A DNA stretch of 61,787 bases from Actinomadura chibensis NBRC 106107 (GCF_001552135.1 NZ_BCQP01000072.1:1-61787); one strand, 5' to 3'. Shown: positions 1 to 8,931, numbered from the stretch's first letter. Program-made: numbers and translations. The notes: a model not told the origin generated them from the letters alone.

Positions 1-1
1 C

Positions 2-409
2 GAGCCGGTGGCCTGGGAGCCGCTGGTCGAGGCGACCGGGCTCAGCCGCCCCACCGTGTACCGGCGCATGGCCGCCCTGGTCGACCAGGGCCGCGCCCGC
101 CCCGCCGCCGCCGGCGGCTGGCAACTCCCCGCCGCCGACGACGGGGACGACGGGAACGGCCGGTCCGCCCAGGACGACGGCGACGCCGGGCTGGTGGCCG
201 CCGCGGCGGAGCTGGTGGTGTCCACGCAGTTCGGATCCACCTCGATGCTGCAGCGCAAGCTCCGCGTCGGGTTCGCCAAGGCCACCGCGCTGATGGACCG
301 GCTGCAGGCCCTGGGCGTCGTCGGCCCGGCCGAAGGCTCCCAAGCCCGCAAGGTCCTGACCGGCCCGCACGACCTCGACCGCGTCCTGGCCGAGATACGC
401 GGCCACTGA
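2..409 (+). CDS. FtsK/SpoIIIE-type DNA translocase, C-terminal fragment (5' end outside window)
   Basis: The frame is open from the first bases of the window, so this is the tail of a longer gene. The fragment has two winged-helix-like segments. The first contains GLSRPTVYRRM. The second contains STSMLQRKLRVGFAKATALM and resembles the gamma (DNA-reading) domain of FtsK/SpoIIIE motors. AICE conjugation proteins (TraSA/TraB type) are FtsK-like pumps that move double-stranded DNA between mycelia, and the replication protein and integrase downstream fit that role. The ATPase core is not visible, so a chromosomal FtsK paralog cannot be excluded. A GTG at 8 exists but is probably internal. Confidence 0.7.
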   Translation, partial: EPVAWEPLVEATGLSRPTVYRRMAALVDQGRARPAAAGGWQLPAADDGDDGNGRSAQDDGDAGLVAAAAELVVSTQFGSTSMLQRKLRVGFAKATALMDRLQALGVVGPAEGSQARKVLTGPHDLDRVLAEIRGH

Positions 410-480
410 CCACCCGACCGGATCAACCCGAATTCGGCGGGGGCCCTGGACCGGCCCCCGCCCCAACCGAAGGAGAAACC

Positions 481-879
481 ATGTCCGACCTGCTCGAACT
501 GCCGTCCGCCCTGGACGGCCTGGTCGAGCGCGGCGACGCGCTCCACACGGTGATCGAAAAGGTGGGCGAGTACGCGCCCGCCGTCGCCGAGCTGATGGAC
601 ACCCTCGCCGCGATCTCCGACCAGATCACCAACGACCGGCTGGCGGAGGTCACCGACCAGTCCCTGGACCTGCGACGCACCAACGTGGCGATCTTCGTCG
701 CGCTGCTGCACGACACCGTCGCCGGACTCGGCGCCCTCCTGTTCAGCATGGAACTGGACGAGTGGCTCAGCGACCGCGCCCACGACGCCCTGCCCGTCGC
801 CCAAGCCGCGGTGTACAACCTCGTCGAATCCCTGGCCATCCTCACCAGCGGAATCCGCCCCGCAGGCGAACGCGAGTAG
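481..879 (+). CDS. Hypothetical protein of the integrative element
   Basis: A 132-residue acidic, helix-rich protein with no domain I recognise. It has no signal peptide or clear membrane span, although a mildly hydrophobic stretch (VAIFVALLHDTVAGLGALLF) lies around residues 62-81. The ATG is preceded by AAGGAG at a good distance. It sits between the translocase fragment and the replication protein, where AICEs carry small accessory genes. Function unknown; the open frame, ribosome site and codon use support a real gene. Confidence 0.75.
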   Translation: MSDLLELPSALDGLVERGDALHTVIEKVGEYAPAVAELMDTLAAISDQITNDRLAEVTDQSLDLRRTNVAIFVALLHDTVAGLGALLFSMELDEWLSDRAHDALPVAQAAVYNLVESLAILTSGIRPAGERE

Positions 880-1046
880 ACACCCCGGGCCCGGTCCGCC
901 GTCACGTGCGGGCCGGGCCCTTTCCGGCCCGTCGAATCACACCCGGCCCACCGCTCTCACTACTCGCGAACGGCCTCGTCCTCGCCGTGGAGGAACCCGA
1001 TGAGAACTGCCCGCACCCGACACGCCGCGTTCAGGACGGTCACCCG

Positions 1047-3032
1047 ATGACTAAGCCTCCGCTGCGCGTGCTGGACGGCGGCCACGACGACCCGGACCCG
1101 CACCGCTCACTCCCCCACGACATCGGGGCCGAACGGCAGGTACTCGGCGCGATGATGCTCTCGACCCGCGCCGTCGCCGACGCCCGCGCCCTGCTGGACG
1201 GCAGCGAGTTCTACCGGCCCGCCCACCAGGAGATCTGGCAGGCCATCTGCGGCCTGGCCGACCGCGGCGACCCCTGTGAACCCACGGCCGTGGCCGCCGA
1301 ACTCGGGTCCCGTCGCCTCGCCAAGGTCGGCGGCGGCCCCTACCTGCACACCCTGATCCAGGACACCGTTTCCTCCACCCAGGCCGGCTACTACGCCCAC
1401 CGGCTCGCCGAACTGGCCTACGCCCGCACCATCGCCATGACCGGCACCCACCTCATCCAGCTCAGCCACCAGGCCGCCGACGGCGACACCACCGACCTGC
1501 GCGGCGCCGTCACCGCCGCCGTCCAAGACATCACCACACCCGACGCCCGCGGCTGGCCCGCACCCACTCCACTGGAAGCCGCCCAGGAATTGCCGGTCTT
1601 TCCGCTGCCGATGCTGCCGGACTGGCTCGCCGAATACGCCGCCCGCCTGGCCGAGCAAACCCAGACCCCCGCCGACCTGTCCGGCTGCCTCGCCCTGGCC
1701 GTGCTGGCGGTCGCCGCCGGCGGCAAGGTCTGGGTCCAAGCCCGCGGCTGGCGCGAACCCACCAACCTGTTCACCGTCATCGCCCTCGGCCCCGGCAACC
1801 GCAAATCCGAAGTGTTCGCGGCGATGACCGGCCCGATCCGCGCCGCCGAAAGCATGCTCCGCGACCAAGCCCAACCCCACATCACCGACATCGCCATCCA
1901 ACGCCGCGTCGCCGAAGCCGACATGGAGAAAGCGGAAAAGGCCGCGATCAACGCCATTGACGCCATCGTCCGCGAGCAACACCTCGAAGACGCGCGGATC
2001 GCCGCCGAACGGCTCCAAGAACTGCAGATACCGGCCGAACCGCGGCTGTTCTCCGACGACGCCACCCCCGAAATCCTCACCTCACAGCTCGCACAGCAAG
2101 GCGGCCGGATGGCCGTCCTGTCCCCCGAGGGCGAGATCTTCTCCATCGCCGCCGGGCGCTACAGCGGAGCGCCGAACTTCGCCGTCCTCAAACACGGCCA
2201 CGCGGGCGAGGGAATGCGCATCGACCGCGTGGGACGTCCCTCCGAGATCATCGAGTCCGCGCACGTCACCCTCGGCATCTGCACCCAGCCGGATGTCCTG
2301 GCCGGCCTCGCCGACACCCCGCAATTCCGCGGGCAAGGACTGCTCGGCCGGATCCTGTACGCCGTCCCGCACTCGCTGCTCGGATACCGCGACCCAAGCC
2401 CCGAACTCATCCCCGCCCACATCGCCCAGACCTACGCCGACACCCTCACCGGTCTCATCACCCGACTGCACGCCCTCACCGAACCGATTACCCTGCAGTT
2501 CACCGACGCCGCCCTCAGCGCCGTCCAGCAGCTGCTGCGCGACACCGAACCGCGCTACCGGCCCGGCAACGACCTGGCCCACATGCCCGACTGGGGCGGC
2601 AAATACCCCGGCGCCGTCGTCCGCATCGCCGGACTCCTCCACCTCGCCGCGAACCACCAAGGCACCTGGCACAAACCCATCACCACCGACACCTTCGCCT
2701 GCGCCCGCCACATCGGCGACTACTACCTCACCCACGCCCAAGCCGCCTACGACCTCATCGGCGCCGACCCCGACCTGGCCGACGCCCGCGCCCTACGCGA
2801 CTGGATCACCCGCACCGGCACCCACCGCTTCACCGCCAGCGACGCCGTCCAAGCCCTGCGCGCCCGCTTCCGCAAGGTCGCCGACGTCGAGCCGGGCCTG
2901 AGAGTCCTGGAAGCCCACGGCTGGGTCAGACGGCTACCCACCCCACCCCGCGCCAGCGGCCCCGGCCGCACCCGCGCACCCGTCTACGAGGTTCATCCGA
3001 ACTCCCTCGAAGACGGCTCTCAGGCCCCCTAG
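1047..3032 (+). CDS. AICE replication protein: DnaB N-terminal domain plus DUF3987 helicase-like domain
   Basis: Predicted 661 residues. Residues about 24-145 match the DnaB helicase N-terminal helical domain (DIGAERQVLGAMM, FYRPAHQEIW, LAKVGGGPYLHTL). Residues about 185-600 match DUF3987, with the Walker-A-like GPGNRKSE at 248-255. DUF3987 proteins occur in phages and integrative plasmids and are thought to act in replication; here it probably drives autonomous replication of the excised element. I chose the ATG at 1047 because it opens directly before the DnaB-like domain; in-frame codons reach back to 762 but would overlap the previous gene and encode arginine/proline-rich sequence. The short C-terminal part looks like a winged helix (residues about 590-640). 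Confidence 0.8.
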   Translation: MTKPPLRVLDGGHDDPDPHRSLPHDIGAERQVLGAMMLSTRAVADARALLDGSEFYRPAHQEIWQAICGLADRGDPCEPTAVAAELGSRRLAKVGGGPYLHTLIQDTVSSTQAGYYAHRLAELAYARTIAMTGTHLIQLSHQAADGDTTDLRGAVTAAVQDITTPDARGWPAPTPLEAAQELPVFPLPMLPDWLAEYAARLAEQTQTPADLSGCLALAVLAVAAGGKVWVQARGWREPTNLFTVIALGPGNRKSEVFAAMTGPIRAAESMLRDQAQPHITDIAIQRRVAEADMEKAEKAAINAIDAIVREQHLEDARIAAERLQELQIPAEPRLFSDDATPEILTSQLAQQGGRMAVLSPEGEIFSIAAGRYSGAPNFAVLKHGHAGEGMRIDRVGRPSEIIESAHVTLGICTQPDVLAGLADTPQFRGQGLLGRILYAVPHSLLGYRDPSPELIPAHIAQTYADTLTGLITRLHALTEPITLQFTDAALSAVQQLLRDTEPRYRPGNDLAHMPDWGGKYPGAVVRIAGLLHLAANHQGTWHKPITTDTFACARHIGDYYLTHAQAAYDLIGADPDLADARALRDWITRTGTHRFTASDAVQALRARFRKVADVEPGLRVLEAHGWVRRLPTPPRASGPGRTRAPVYEVHPNSLEDGSQAP

Positions 3033-3106
3033 CCACGCACCGCGGCCCCGCTACACACAGTGACCGCTGTCGAGGCGCGAACCGCAGACGGGGCCCTACA
3101 AGCCAC

Positions 3107-3144
3107 CAAGAAATACAGAGAAATCAATTGTTCTGTATTTCTTG
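3107..3144. promoter_or_regulatory. AT-rich 13-bp inverted repeat upstream of the integrase
   Basis: CAAGAAATACAGA at 3107-3119 is perfectly mirrored by TCTGTATTTCTTG at 3132-3144. The 12-nt spacer is centred on the palindrome CAATTG. It stands out as an AT-rich island in a GC-rich region and lies about 80 bp before the integrase start. Likely roles are an operator controlling int, an arm-type binding site for Int/Xis, or a terminator for the replication gene. Confidence 0.6.
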
Positions 3145-3222
3145 CAGGCATGTAGGCGCATGGCTCCGCTCCCCACTCCCAACCTCGTCACTCAGCGTGA
3201 CGACCGCTCGAAGGAGATCACC

Positions 3223-4491
3223 ATGCCCAGAACCACCGGCACCACCCCCGACGAACCCGACGACGACAACGAGCCCGAGAAGAAGCGGCGCCCTCAAGGA
3301 GACGGCGGGCTGCACTGGGACAAGAGCCGACGCCGCTGGATCGCCACGGTGACCGTCGGGTACACCCCGCAGGGCAAGCGGATCGTCCGCAAGGGCAGCG
3401 GCCGGACCAAGACGGCGGCCAAGCAGGCCCTCCGCAAGGTCCTCCGCGACCACGAGGACGGGCTGCCCTCCGAGCCGACGAACTACACCGTCGCCGAAGC
3501 GGTGGAGTACTGGTTGAAGCACGGCCTCAGCGGACGATCCGACCGCACTGTGGAGATGAACCAGACGTTCGCCGAGAACCACGTCATCCCGGCCCTGGGC
3601 GCCCGCAAGCTCCGCGAGTTGTCAGCCGAGGACGTGGACGAGTGGCTCGCCGCCAAGTCCAAGACGCTCAGCACGCGATCTCTCAAGCTGATCCATTCCA
3701 TCCTGAACCGCTCGGTGCGCAAGGCCATGGCGCGCGACAAGGTCCGGCGCAACATCGTCGAACTCTGCGACGTCCCCGAAGGGCGCGAAGGGCGGCCGTC
3801 CAAAGCGCTCACCCTCGCCCAGGCCAAGGCCGTCCTCAATGCAGCACGCAAGTCCGAACCGCGCATAGCGGCCTACATCGTCCTTTCATTGGCCACCGGC
3901 GCCCGAACCGAGGAACTGCGTGCGCTGACGTGGGATCACGTCGTCGGCTACGCCAAGGACGCCGACCGATGGATCCCCGTCCAAGAAGCCGGTTGGGAAC
4001 ACGGCGCCTACGCCATTTACGTCTGGCGGTCCGTCCGCAAGAAGGGCGACACCAAGACCAGGAAGTCCCGCCGGACATTGAAGCTGCCGCAAATCTGTGT
4101 CGAGGCGCTCCGCCGCCTCCAGGAGCACCAGGACGAGACCACCGACGACGCCTCCTCCAAGCGCGGCGGGCTGGTGTTCTGCACACGCACCGGCAACCCG
4201 CTGTCGGCGTCCAACGTGCGGCGCGACTTCCGCAAGGTGCTCGACAAGGCCGAGCTGGACGGCGCGCGGTGGGCGCCGCGGGAGATGCGGCACAGCTTCG
4301 TCTCCGTGCTGTCCGACCACGGCATCCCCATCGAGGACATCTCCCGGCTCGTCGGCCACCGCAGCACGACGGTCACCGAGACCGTCTACCGGCTGCAGAT
4401 CCGGCCGGTCATGGAGAAGGGCGCGACCGCCATGGACGGCATCTTCGCGGCCGCTGGCGACGCCGACGACGCAACGGACCAGGACCCGTAG
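3223..4491 (+). CDS. int: Tyrosine-type site-specific integrase of an AICE
   Basis: Predicted 422 residues; integrates and excises the element at the adjacent tRNA. It has an Arm-type N-terminus (about 25-80), a SAM-like core-binding domain (about 88-180) and a catalytic domain (about 195-405). Catalytic candidates are R228 (TGARTEELRALTW), a lysine near 278-281, R356 in PREMRHSFVS, H379 (VGHRS) and Tyr389 (TETVYRL). The usual box-II histidine is an arginine (R353), as I recall from pSAM2-like integrases. The ATG at 3223 follows AAGGAG by about six bases; upstream in-frame codons lack such a site. No excisionase gene is seen between it and the replication gene. It ends about 70 bp from the tRNA. 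Confidence 0.93.
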   Translation: MPRTTGTTPDEPDDDNEPEKKRRPQGDGGLHWDKSRRRWIATVTVGYTPQGKRIVRKGSGRTKTAAKQALRKVLRDHEDGLPSEPTNYTVAEAVEYWLKHGLSGRSDRTVEMNQTFAENHVIPALGARKLRELSAEDVDEWLAAKSKTLSTRSLKLIHSILNRSVRKAMARDKVRRNIVELCDVPEGREGRPSKALTLAQAKAVLNAARKSEPRIAAYIVLSLATGARTEELRALTWDHVVGYAKDADRWIPVQEAGWEHGAYAIYVWRSVRKKGDTKTRKSRRTLKLPQICVEALRRLQEHQDETTDDASSKRGGLVFCTRTGNPLSASNVRRDFRKVLDKAELDGARWAPREMRHSFVSVLSDHGIPIEDISRLVGHRSTTVTETVYRLQIRPVMEKGATAMDGIFAAAGDADDATDQDP

Positions 4492-4517
4492 TCACTCAGT
4501 TAGTCACCCACAAGATC

Positions 4518-4551
4518 AAGGCCATGATCCGCGCGAGCGGATCATGGCCTT
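4518..4551. terminator. Perfect 15-bp hairpin between int and tRNA-Val
   Basis: AAGGCCATGATCCGC at 4518-4532 and GCGGATCATGGCCTT at 4537-4551 form a perfect stem closed by a GCGA loop. It begins 10 bases past the 3' end of the minus-strand tRNA and 27 bases after the int stop. A strong bidirectional terminator for the converging transcripts is likely. No clear U-tract follows on the minus side. Confidence 0.75.
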
Positions 4552-4560
4552 TGAGGTGGG

Positions 4561-4605
4561 TGGGCGCGGACGGTTTCGAACCGCCGACTCCTCGCTTGTA
4601 AGGCG
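4561..4605. other. Probable attachment site (att) within the 3' half of tRNA-Val
   Basis: Inferred rather than seen. AICE integrases recombine within the 3' half of a tRNA gene and restore it, and the integrase ends about 70 bp away. The second copy of the repeat should lie left of the window, so the core cannot be delimited here. Confidence 0.4.
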
Positions 4606-4632
4606 AGTGCTCTACCCCTGAGCTACGCGCCC
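4561..4632 (-). tRNA. tRNA-Val (anticodon UAC)
   Basis: On the minus strand the gene folds as a full cloverleaf. The 7-bp acceptor stem is GGGCGCG/CGCGCCC, the D stem GCTC/GAGC, and the anticodon stem CTCGC/GCGAG with loop CTTACAA, giving anticodon TAC for valine GUA. The T arm has GGTTCGAAA and one G-U pair. The discriminator is A and CCA is not encoded. Its 3' end faces the integrase, so it is probably the attachment site of the element to the left. Confidence 0.95.
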
Positions 4633-4695
4633 GCGTTGCCGGGAAAGCGTACCCGGTCGGTGGTGGCGATCGCGAAACGGTTTGGGACGGGGAGG

Positions 4696-6129
4696 TTACG
4701 GGAGGTGGATCCAGACCCCCTTGACCTCGGTGTAGGCGTCCAGGGCGTAGGGGCCCATCTCGCGGCCCCAGCCGCTCGACTTGTAGCCGCCCCAGGGGGC
4801 GGCGGCGTCGGGGATGGGGAGCATGTTGACGAAGATGGCGCCCGCGCGGATGTCGGCGGCGAGGCGGTGGGCGGTGGACAGGTCGCGGGTCCACAGGGAC
4901 GCGGCCAGGCCGAACTCGGTGTCGTTGGCGCGGACGGCGAGCTCCTCCACGTCGTCGTAGGCGAGGACGGGCAGGACGGGCCCGAAGATCTCCTCGCGGG
5001 CGATCGTCATGTCGTCGGTGACGCCGCCGAAGACGGTGGGGGCGTAGAAGTTGCCGGGGCCCTCGCCGCGGTGGCCGCCGGTGACCAGTTCGGCGCCCTG
5101 CTTGCCGCCCGTCCGGACGAAGGAGTCGACGCGGTCGAGGTGCTCGGCGGAGACGAGGGGGCCGATCTGCGTCTCGGGGTCGAGGCCGGGGCCGACGCGC
5201 AGGCCGGACGCGGCGGCGGCGAGCTTCTCGGTGAACTCGTCGGCGCGGCGGCGGTCGACGTAGAGGCGGGTGTAGGCGGCGCAGACCTGGCCGCTGTTGA
5301 GGAGGGCGCCCTGGAGGTTGCCGGCGACGGCCTCGTCGATGTCGGCGTCGCGGGCGATGATGGAGGGCGCCTTGCCGCCGAGTTCGAGGGTGACGCGCTT
5401 CAGGTTGCTCGCGGACGTCTTGACGATCTCGCGTCCGACCGTGCTGGAGCCGGTGAAGGAGATCTTGTCGACGCCGGGGTGCGCGACGAGGGCGCGGCCG
5501 ACGGCGGGGCCGCCGGTGAGGAGGTTGACCACGCCGGGCGGGAAGCCCGCCTCGGCGCACAGCTCGACCAGCCGGACGGTGGTCAGCGGCGTCTGCTCGG
5601 CGGGCTTGATGACGACGGTGTTCCCGCAGGCGAGGGCCGGGGCGAGCTTCCAGGACGCGATCATCAGCGGGAAGTTCCACGGGGTGATCAGCGCGCAGAC
5701 GCCGACGGGCTCGCGGCGGACGTAGTGCAGCGTGTCCGGGAACGAGATCGGGGAGACCGCGCCCTCCAGCTTGGTGACCCAGCCGGCGAAGTAGCGGAAG
5801 TGCTCGGCGGCGCCGTCCACGCTGACCGTCTTCGCGACGCCGAGCGGCTGGCCCTGGTCGCGGGTCTCCAGCTCGGCCAGCTCGGCCGCGTTCTTCTCGA
5901 TCAGCTCCGCGACGCGCCAGAGGAGGCGGGCGCGCTCGTTCGGCAGCATCTTGGCCCAGGACGGCTCGTACAGCGCGGCCCGGGCGGCGTCGACCGCGTC
6001 CTCGACGTCCTGCGGCCCGGCCTCCGCGCAGGTGGCGAGGAGCTTCCCGGTGGCGGGATCGGTCGTCGTGAACTCTGCGCCGTCCGCCGCGGCGGCCCAC
6101 TCGCCGTTGACGTAGAGCCGGGTGTGCAT
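4696..6129 (-). CDS. NAD(P)-dependent aldehyde dehydrogenase
   Basis: A 477-residue cytosolic ALDH superfamily enzyme oxidising an aldehyde to the carboxylate. Active-site features are visible: Asn152 in PWNFP, Lys175 in VIKPAEQT, the general base Glu249 in LELGGK, and the nucleophile Cys283 in GQVCAA. A Rossmann signature FTGSSTVG is at about 225-232. Length is typical. It lies directly downstream of an AraC regulator on the same strand (100-bp gap), so it is the likely target. The substrate is not evident; many actinobacterial members act on aliphatic or aromatic aldehydes. Confidence 0.93.
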   Translation of the reverse strand: MHTRLYVNGEWAAAADGAEFTTTDPATGKLLATCAEAGPQDVEDAVDAARAALYEPSWAKMLPNERARLLWRVAELIEKNAAELAELETRDQGQPLGVAKTVSVDGAAEHFRYFAGWVTKLEGAVSPISFPDTLHYVRREPVGVCALITPWNFPLMIASWKLAPALACGNTVVIKPAEQTPLTTVRLVELCAEAGFPPGVVNLLTGGPAVGRALVAHPGVDKISFTGSSTVGREIVKTSASNLKRVTLELGGKAPSIIARDADIDEAVAGNLQGALLNSGQVCAAYTRLYVDRRRADEFTEKLAAAASGLRVGPGLDPETQIGPLVSAEHLDRVDSFVRTGGKQGAELVTGGHRGEGPGNFYAPTVFGGVTDDMTIAREEIFGPVLPVLAYDDVEELAVRANDTEFGLAASLWTRDLSTAHRLAADIRAGAIFVNMLPIPDAAAPWGGYKSSGWGREMGPYALDAYTEVKGVWIHLP

Positions 6130-6228
6130 TGCTGGCCTCCCCCTGGTCGCGGAATGAGGCCAGTCTCGGCCGCGGCCCCCGGCGTGTCTTGTCTGTGCCT
6201 GTACGGACCTTGCCCAAGCCTGTATCGA

Positions 6229-7185
6229 TCAGTCGTCGGAGACGGTCACCCGGTACTCGCGCGGGCTGGCCCCGTAGGCGGCCTTGAACAGGCGGCTGAA
6301 GTGCGCGGCGTCGACGAACCCCCAGCGGGCCGCGATGGCGCTGACCGGGCGGTTCAGCTGGAGCGGGTCGCGCAGGTCGCGGCGGCAGTGCTCCAGCCGC
6401 CGCTCCTTGATCCACGACGAGACGGTCGTGCCCTCCTCGCGGAACAGGTTGTACAGGTGCCGGGACGAGACGAAGTGCGCGGCGGCGATGTCGTCCGGGG
6501 ACAGGTCGGGGTCGTCCAGATGACGTTCGATGTAGGCGCGGACGCGCAGCAGCAGCGCCCGGCGGCGCGACTCGGGGGTCGGCGCGGACATGTCCATGTG
6601 CTCGGCGAACAGCGTGACGAGCAGGTCGGCGATGTTGTCGCCGAGCCGGACGCCGCCGTGGTCGTCCAGCTCGTCGAGCTGCTCGGCGAGCTGGACGAGG
6701 AACGCCGACAGCAGCGCCCCGACGCCCTGCCGCCCGGAGATGCGGGTGGCGGTGACCCGGGCGATGGCGTCCTCGGGCAGGTGCAGCAGGCGGCGCGGCA
6801 CCATCAGGACGAGCTGCCGGTAGGAGTCGTCGAACGCGAGCGTGTACGGGCGCGTCGTGTCGTAGATGGTGAAGTCGCCGGGGACGAGCGCCGCCTCCCG
6901 CCCGTCCTGGGTGAGCAGGCAGTACCCGTTGAGCTGGACGCCGATCTTGTAGTGCCCCGGGTCGGAGCGCGCGATCAGCGCGCCGGTGCGCCGGACGACG
7001 CTCGGCGTCGACGCGACCTCGGTGACCTTGAGCGCCCCGAGCTCACGGCCGCGGATGCGGCCCTCGAAGAGCTCCGGGCGGGTCGTCTCCGCCCGGAGCG
7101 GCACGAACGTCTCCGACACCGAGCTGCGCCAGAAGTCGAACCGCTCGGCGGCGGGCAGATCGGCTGTCCTGATGACCATGGACAT
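6229..7185 (-). CDS. AraC-family transcriptional regulator
   Basis: About 318 residues. The N-terminal half resembles the AraC-binding-like domain (RFDFWRSSVSETFVPL near residue 14, then a cupin-like region). The C-terminal 100 residues carry the two helix-turn-helix motifs (LSPDDIAAAHFVSSRHLYNL and VSAIAARWGFVDAAHFSRLF). It probably controls the adjacent aldehyde dehydrogenase, as AraC/ALDH pairs often do. I start at the ATG at 7185, where the family similarity begins; an ATG at 7236 would add 17 unrelated residues. Confidence 0.88.
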   Translation of the reverse strand: MSMVIRTADLPAAERFDFWRSSVSETFVPLRAETTRPELFEGRIRGRELGALKVTEVASTPSVVRRTGALIARSDPGHYKIGVQLNGYCLLTQDGREAALVPGDFTIYDTTRPYTLAFDDSYRQLVLMVPRRLLHLPEDAIARVTATRISGRQGVGALLSAFLVQLAEQLDELDDHGGVRLGDNIADLLVTLFAEHMDMSAPTPESRRRALLLRVRAYIERHLDDPDLSPDDIAAAHFVSSRHLYNLFREEGTTVSSWIKERRLEHCRRDLRDPLQLNRPVSAIAARWGFVDAAHFSRLFKAAYGASPREYRVTVSDD

Positions 7186-7270
7186 GCGCGTTTCCCCAGG
7201 TGAAGCCCCGCTTGCTCCGTCGTTCACATGGTGCACCCGCGGACCGGGGTCGCGCCAGTGGCAACCGTGC

Positions 7271-7666
7271 TCACTCCATCGCCGCGCGGACGAGATGAGT
7301 GTCGGTGAACTGCTCGAAGCCGGTGACCTTACCGTCCTTCACCCGCCACGCGTGGACGAACCGCACGCGCATCGCCTTTCCGGTCGCCCGGTACGTCCCG
7401 GAGTAGTGGCCGATCGCGACGACCGTCCCGTCTCCGCCGTCGACGAGTTCGTCGGGGTCGGCGCGGAAGTTCTTCCAGTCCTTGCCGAGCCGGCCGAAGA
7501 CCCCGGCCTTGATCGCGTCGACGCCGACGTAGGTGCCCGCGTAGGGGAAGCCGTCCATCTCCGTCCAGGCGATGTCGTCGGCGAAGTCCGCGACCATGCC
7601 GTCCAGGTCGCCGCGGTCGGACGCCCCGTAGTGGGCCTTGACGACGTCGTACGCCTCGCTGCTCAT
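7271..7666 (-). CDS. SnoaL-like / NTF2-fold protein
   Basis: A 131-residue single-domain protein of the SnoaL-like NTF2 superfamily. Family-like features include the opening helix AYDVVKAHYGASDRGDLDGM, the DDIAWTEMDGFPYAGTYVG strand region, and the closing RVKDGKVTGFEQFTDT. Such proteins act as small hydrolases, isomerases or ligand binders, and the reaction here cannot be inferred. The ATG at 7666 follows GGAGGG. It lies downstream of the flavoprotein gene on the same strand, with a 92-bp gap. Confidence 0.8.
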   Translation of the reverse strand: MSSEAYDVVKAHYGASDRGDLDGMVADFADDIAWTEMDGFPYAGTYVGVDAIKAGVFGRLGKDWKNFRADPDELVDGGDGTVVAIGHYSGTYRATGKAMRVRFVHAWRVKDGKVTGFEQFTDTHLVRAAME

Positions 7667-7758
7667 ATGTGCATCCCTCCCGTGTCCGGCCAAGTCCAGC
7701 GGCTCGCCGGGCCGGGGATCTTGGCTGTGTCCGAACAGTCCTTGTCTGTGCGAGCACA

Positions 7759-8931
7759 CTAGGACGCGGGGGTGAGGCGCGTCAGGGCGTCGGCGAGGCG
7801 GTCGGCGGCGGTGGGCCTGGCGGCGGCGGGCAGCCCGCCGACGACCTTGAGGGCGAACCGCATGAGCCACGGGTGGGAGAGCCCCTGCCGGGTCGCTATG
7901 CGCATCACGCGCGGGTCGTCGATGGCGCGGGTGAAGGCGCGTCCGAGCGTGAACGGGCCGCCGTTGGCGCGTTTCAGCGCGGCCGGATACGTCCGCAGGA
8001 CCCGTTCCGGGAACGGCGCGGAGGACGCCTCGGCGACGACCTCGGCGGCGATGCGGGCGGCTTCGAGCGCGTAGGCGATGCCCTCGCCGTTGGACGGGTT
8101 GACCATCCCGCCCGAGTCGCCGACGAGCAGCAGCCCCGGCAGGTAGTGCGGCTGGCGGCTGAAGCCCATCGGCAGGGCCGCGCCGCGCAGCGGGCCGGTG
8201 GCGCCGTCCTCGGTGAAGCCCCAGTCGCGCGGGAGCGTCGCGAGCCAGCGGGCGAAGAGCCCGTGGTAGTCGGGGTGCTCGCCGCGCAGCAGGGCCACGC
8301 CGACGTTGCAGGTGCCGTCGCCCATGCCGAACATCCAGCCGTACCCGGCGGGGGCCAGGTCGAGCCGGATTTCGAGGTGGTCGTCGTCGTGGCGGGGGCT
8401 GCGGTAGTAGCGGCGGCCCGCGATGCCGATCGGACGGTCCCGGCGCGCCCGCACGCCGAGCGCCACGGACAGCCGGGACGGCGCGCCGTCCGCCGCGATC
8501 ACCAGCCGGGCGTGCTCGACGCCGTCCGCGGTCCGGACGCCGGTCACCCTGCCGTCCGCCTGGACCGGGCCGGTGACCTTGGTGTTCTCGCGCAGCGTCG
8601 CGCCCGCGGCGGCGGCGTGCCGGGCGAGCAGCTCGTCGAGGCCCGCGCGGGTGCGGGTGAGGCCGTGGCCGTCCGGCCAGGGGATCTCCACGCGGCGGCC
8701 CGCGCCGACGAGCCGGATGCCCTTGTTGGGGAACCAGCCCGGCCCGGCGAGGTCGACGCCGAGGGCGCGCAGTTCGTGGACGGCGCGCGGCGTGAGCCCG
8801 TCCCCGCAGACCTTCTCGCGCGGGAAGGACGACTTCTCCAGGACGAGCACGTCCAGCCCGGATCCCGCGAGGTGGCGGGCGACGGCGGATCCGGCGGGAC
8901 CGGCGCCGACGACGATGACGTCCCGCATCAC
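7759..8931 (-). CDS. Geranylgeranyl-reductase-family FAD oxidoreductase
   Basis: A 390-residue flavoprotein. The FAD dinucleotide motif VVGAGPAGSAVARHL is at residues 6-20, the family signature FPREKVCGDGLTPRAV at about 36-51, and the second FAD motif GLLLVGDSGGMVNPSNGEG near 280. The family saturates isoprenoid double bonds; mycobacterial MenJ, which reduces the menaquinone side chain, is a close functional parallel, so menaquinone or polyprenol modification is plausible. It has no membrane anchor. The second methionine is an equally possible start. Directly upstream on the same strand is the CBS gene. Confidence 0.88.
   Translation of the reverse strand: MMRDVIVVGAGPAGSAVARHLAGSGLDVLVLEKSSFPREKVCGDGLTPRAVHELRALGVDLAGPGWFPNKGIRLVGAGRRVEIPWPDGHGLTRTRAGLDELLARHAAAAGATLRENTKVTGPVQADGRVTGVRTADGVEHARLVIAADGAPSRLSVALGVRARRDRPIGIAGRRYYRSPRHDDDHLEIRLDLAPAGYGWMFGMGDGTCNVGVALLRGEHPDYHGLFARWLATLPRDWGFTEDGATGPLRGAALPMGFSRQPHYLPGLLLVGDSGGMVNPSNGEGIAYALEAARIAAEVVAEASSAPFPERVLRTYPAALKRANGGPFTLGRAFTRAIDDPRVMRIATRQGLSHPWLMRFALKVVGGLPAAARPTAADRLADALTRLTPAS

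Noticed and set aside
762..1046. Longer start for the replication protein
   Set aside because: It would overlap the preceding gene and adds an Arg/Pro-rich segment before the DnaB-like domain.
3142..3222. Longer integrase starting at TTG 3142
   Set aside because: The codon lies inside the inverted repeat, has no ribosome site, and the added 27 residues are not integrase-like.
4636..7203. 855-codon plus-strand frame opposite the aldehyde dehydrogenase and AraC genes
   Set aside because: It spans two good minus-strand genes and encodes repetitive Gly/Asp/Val sequence.
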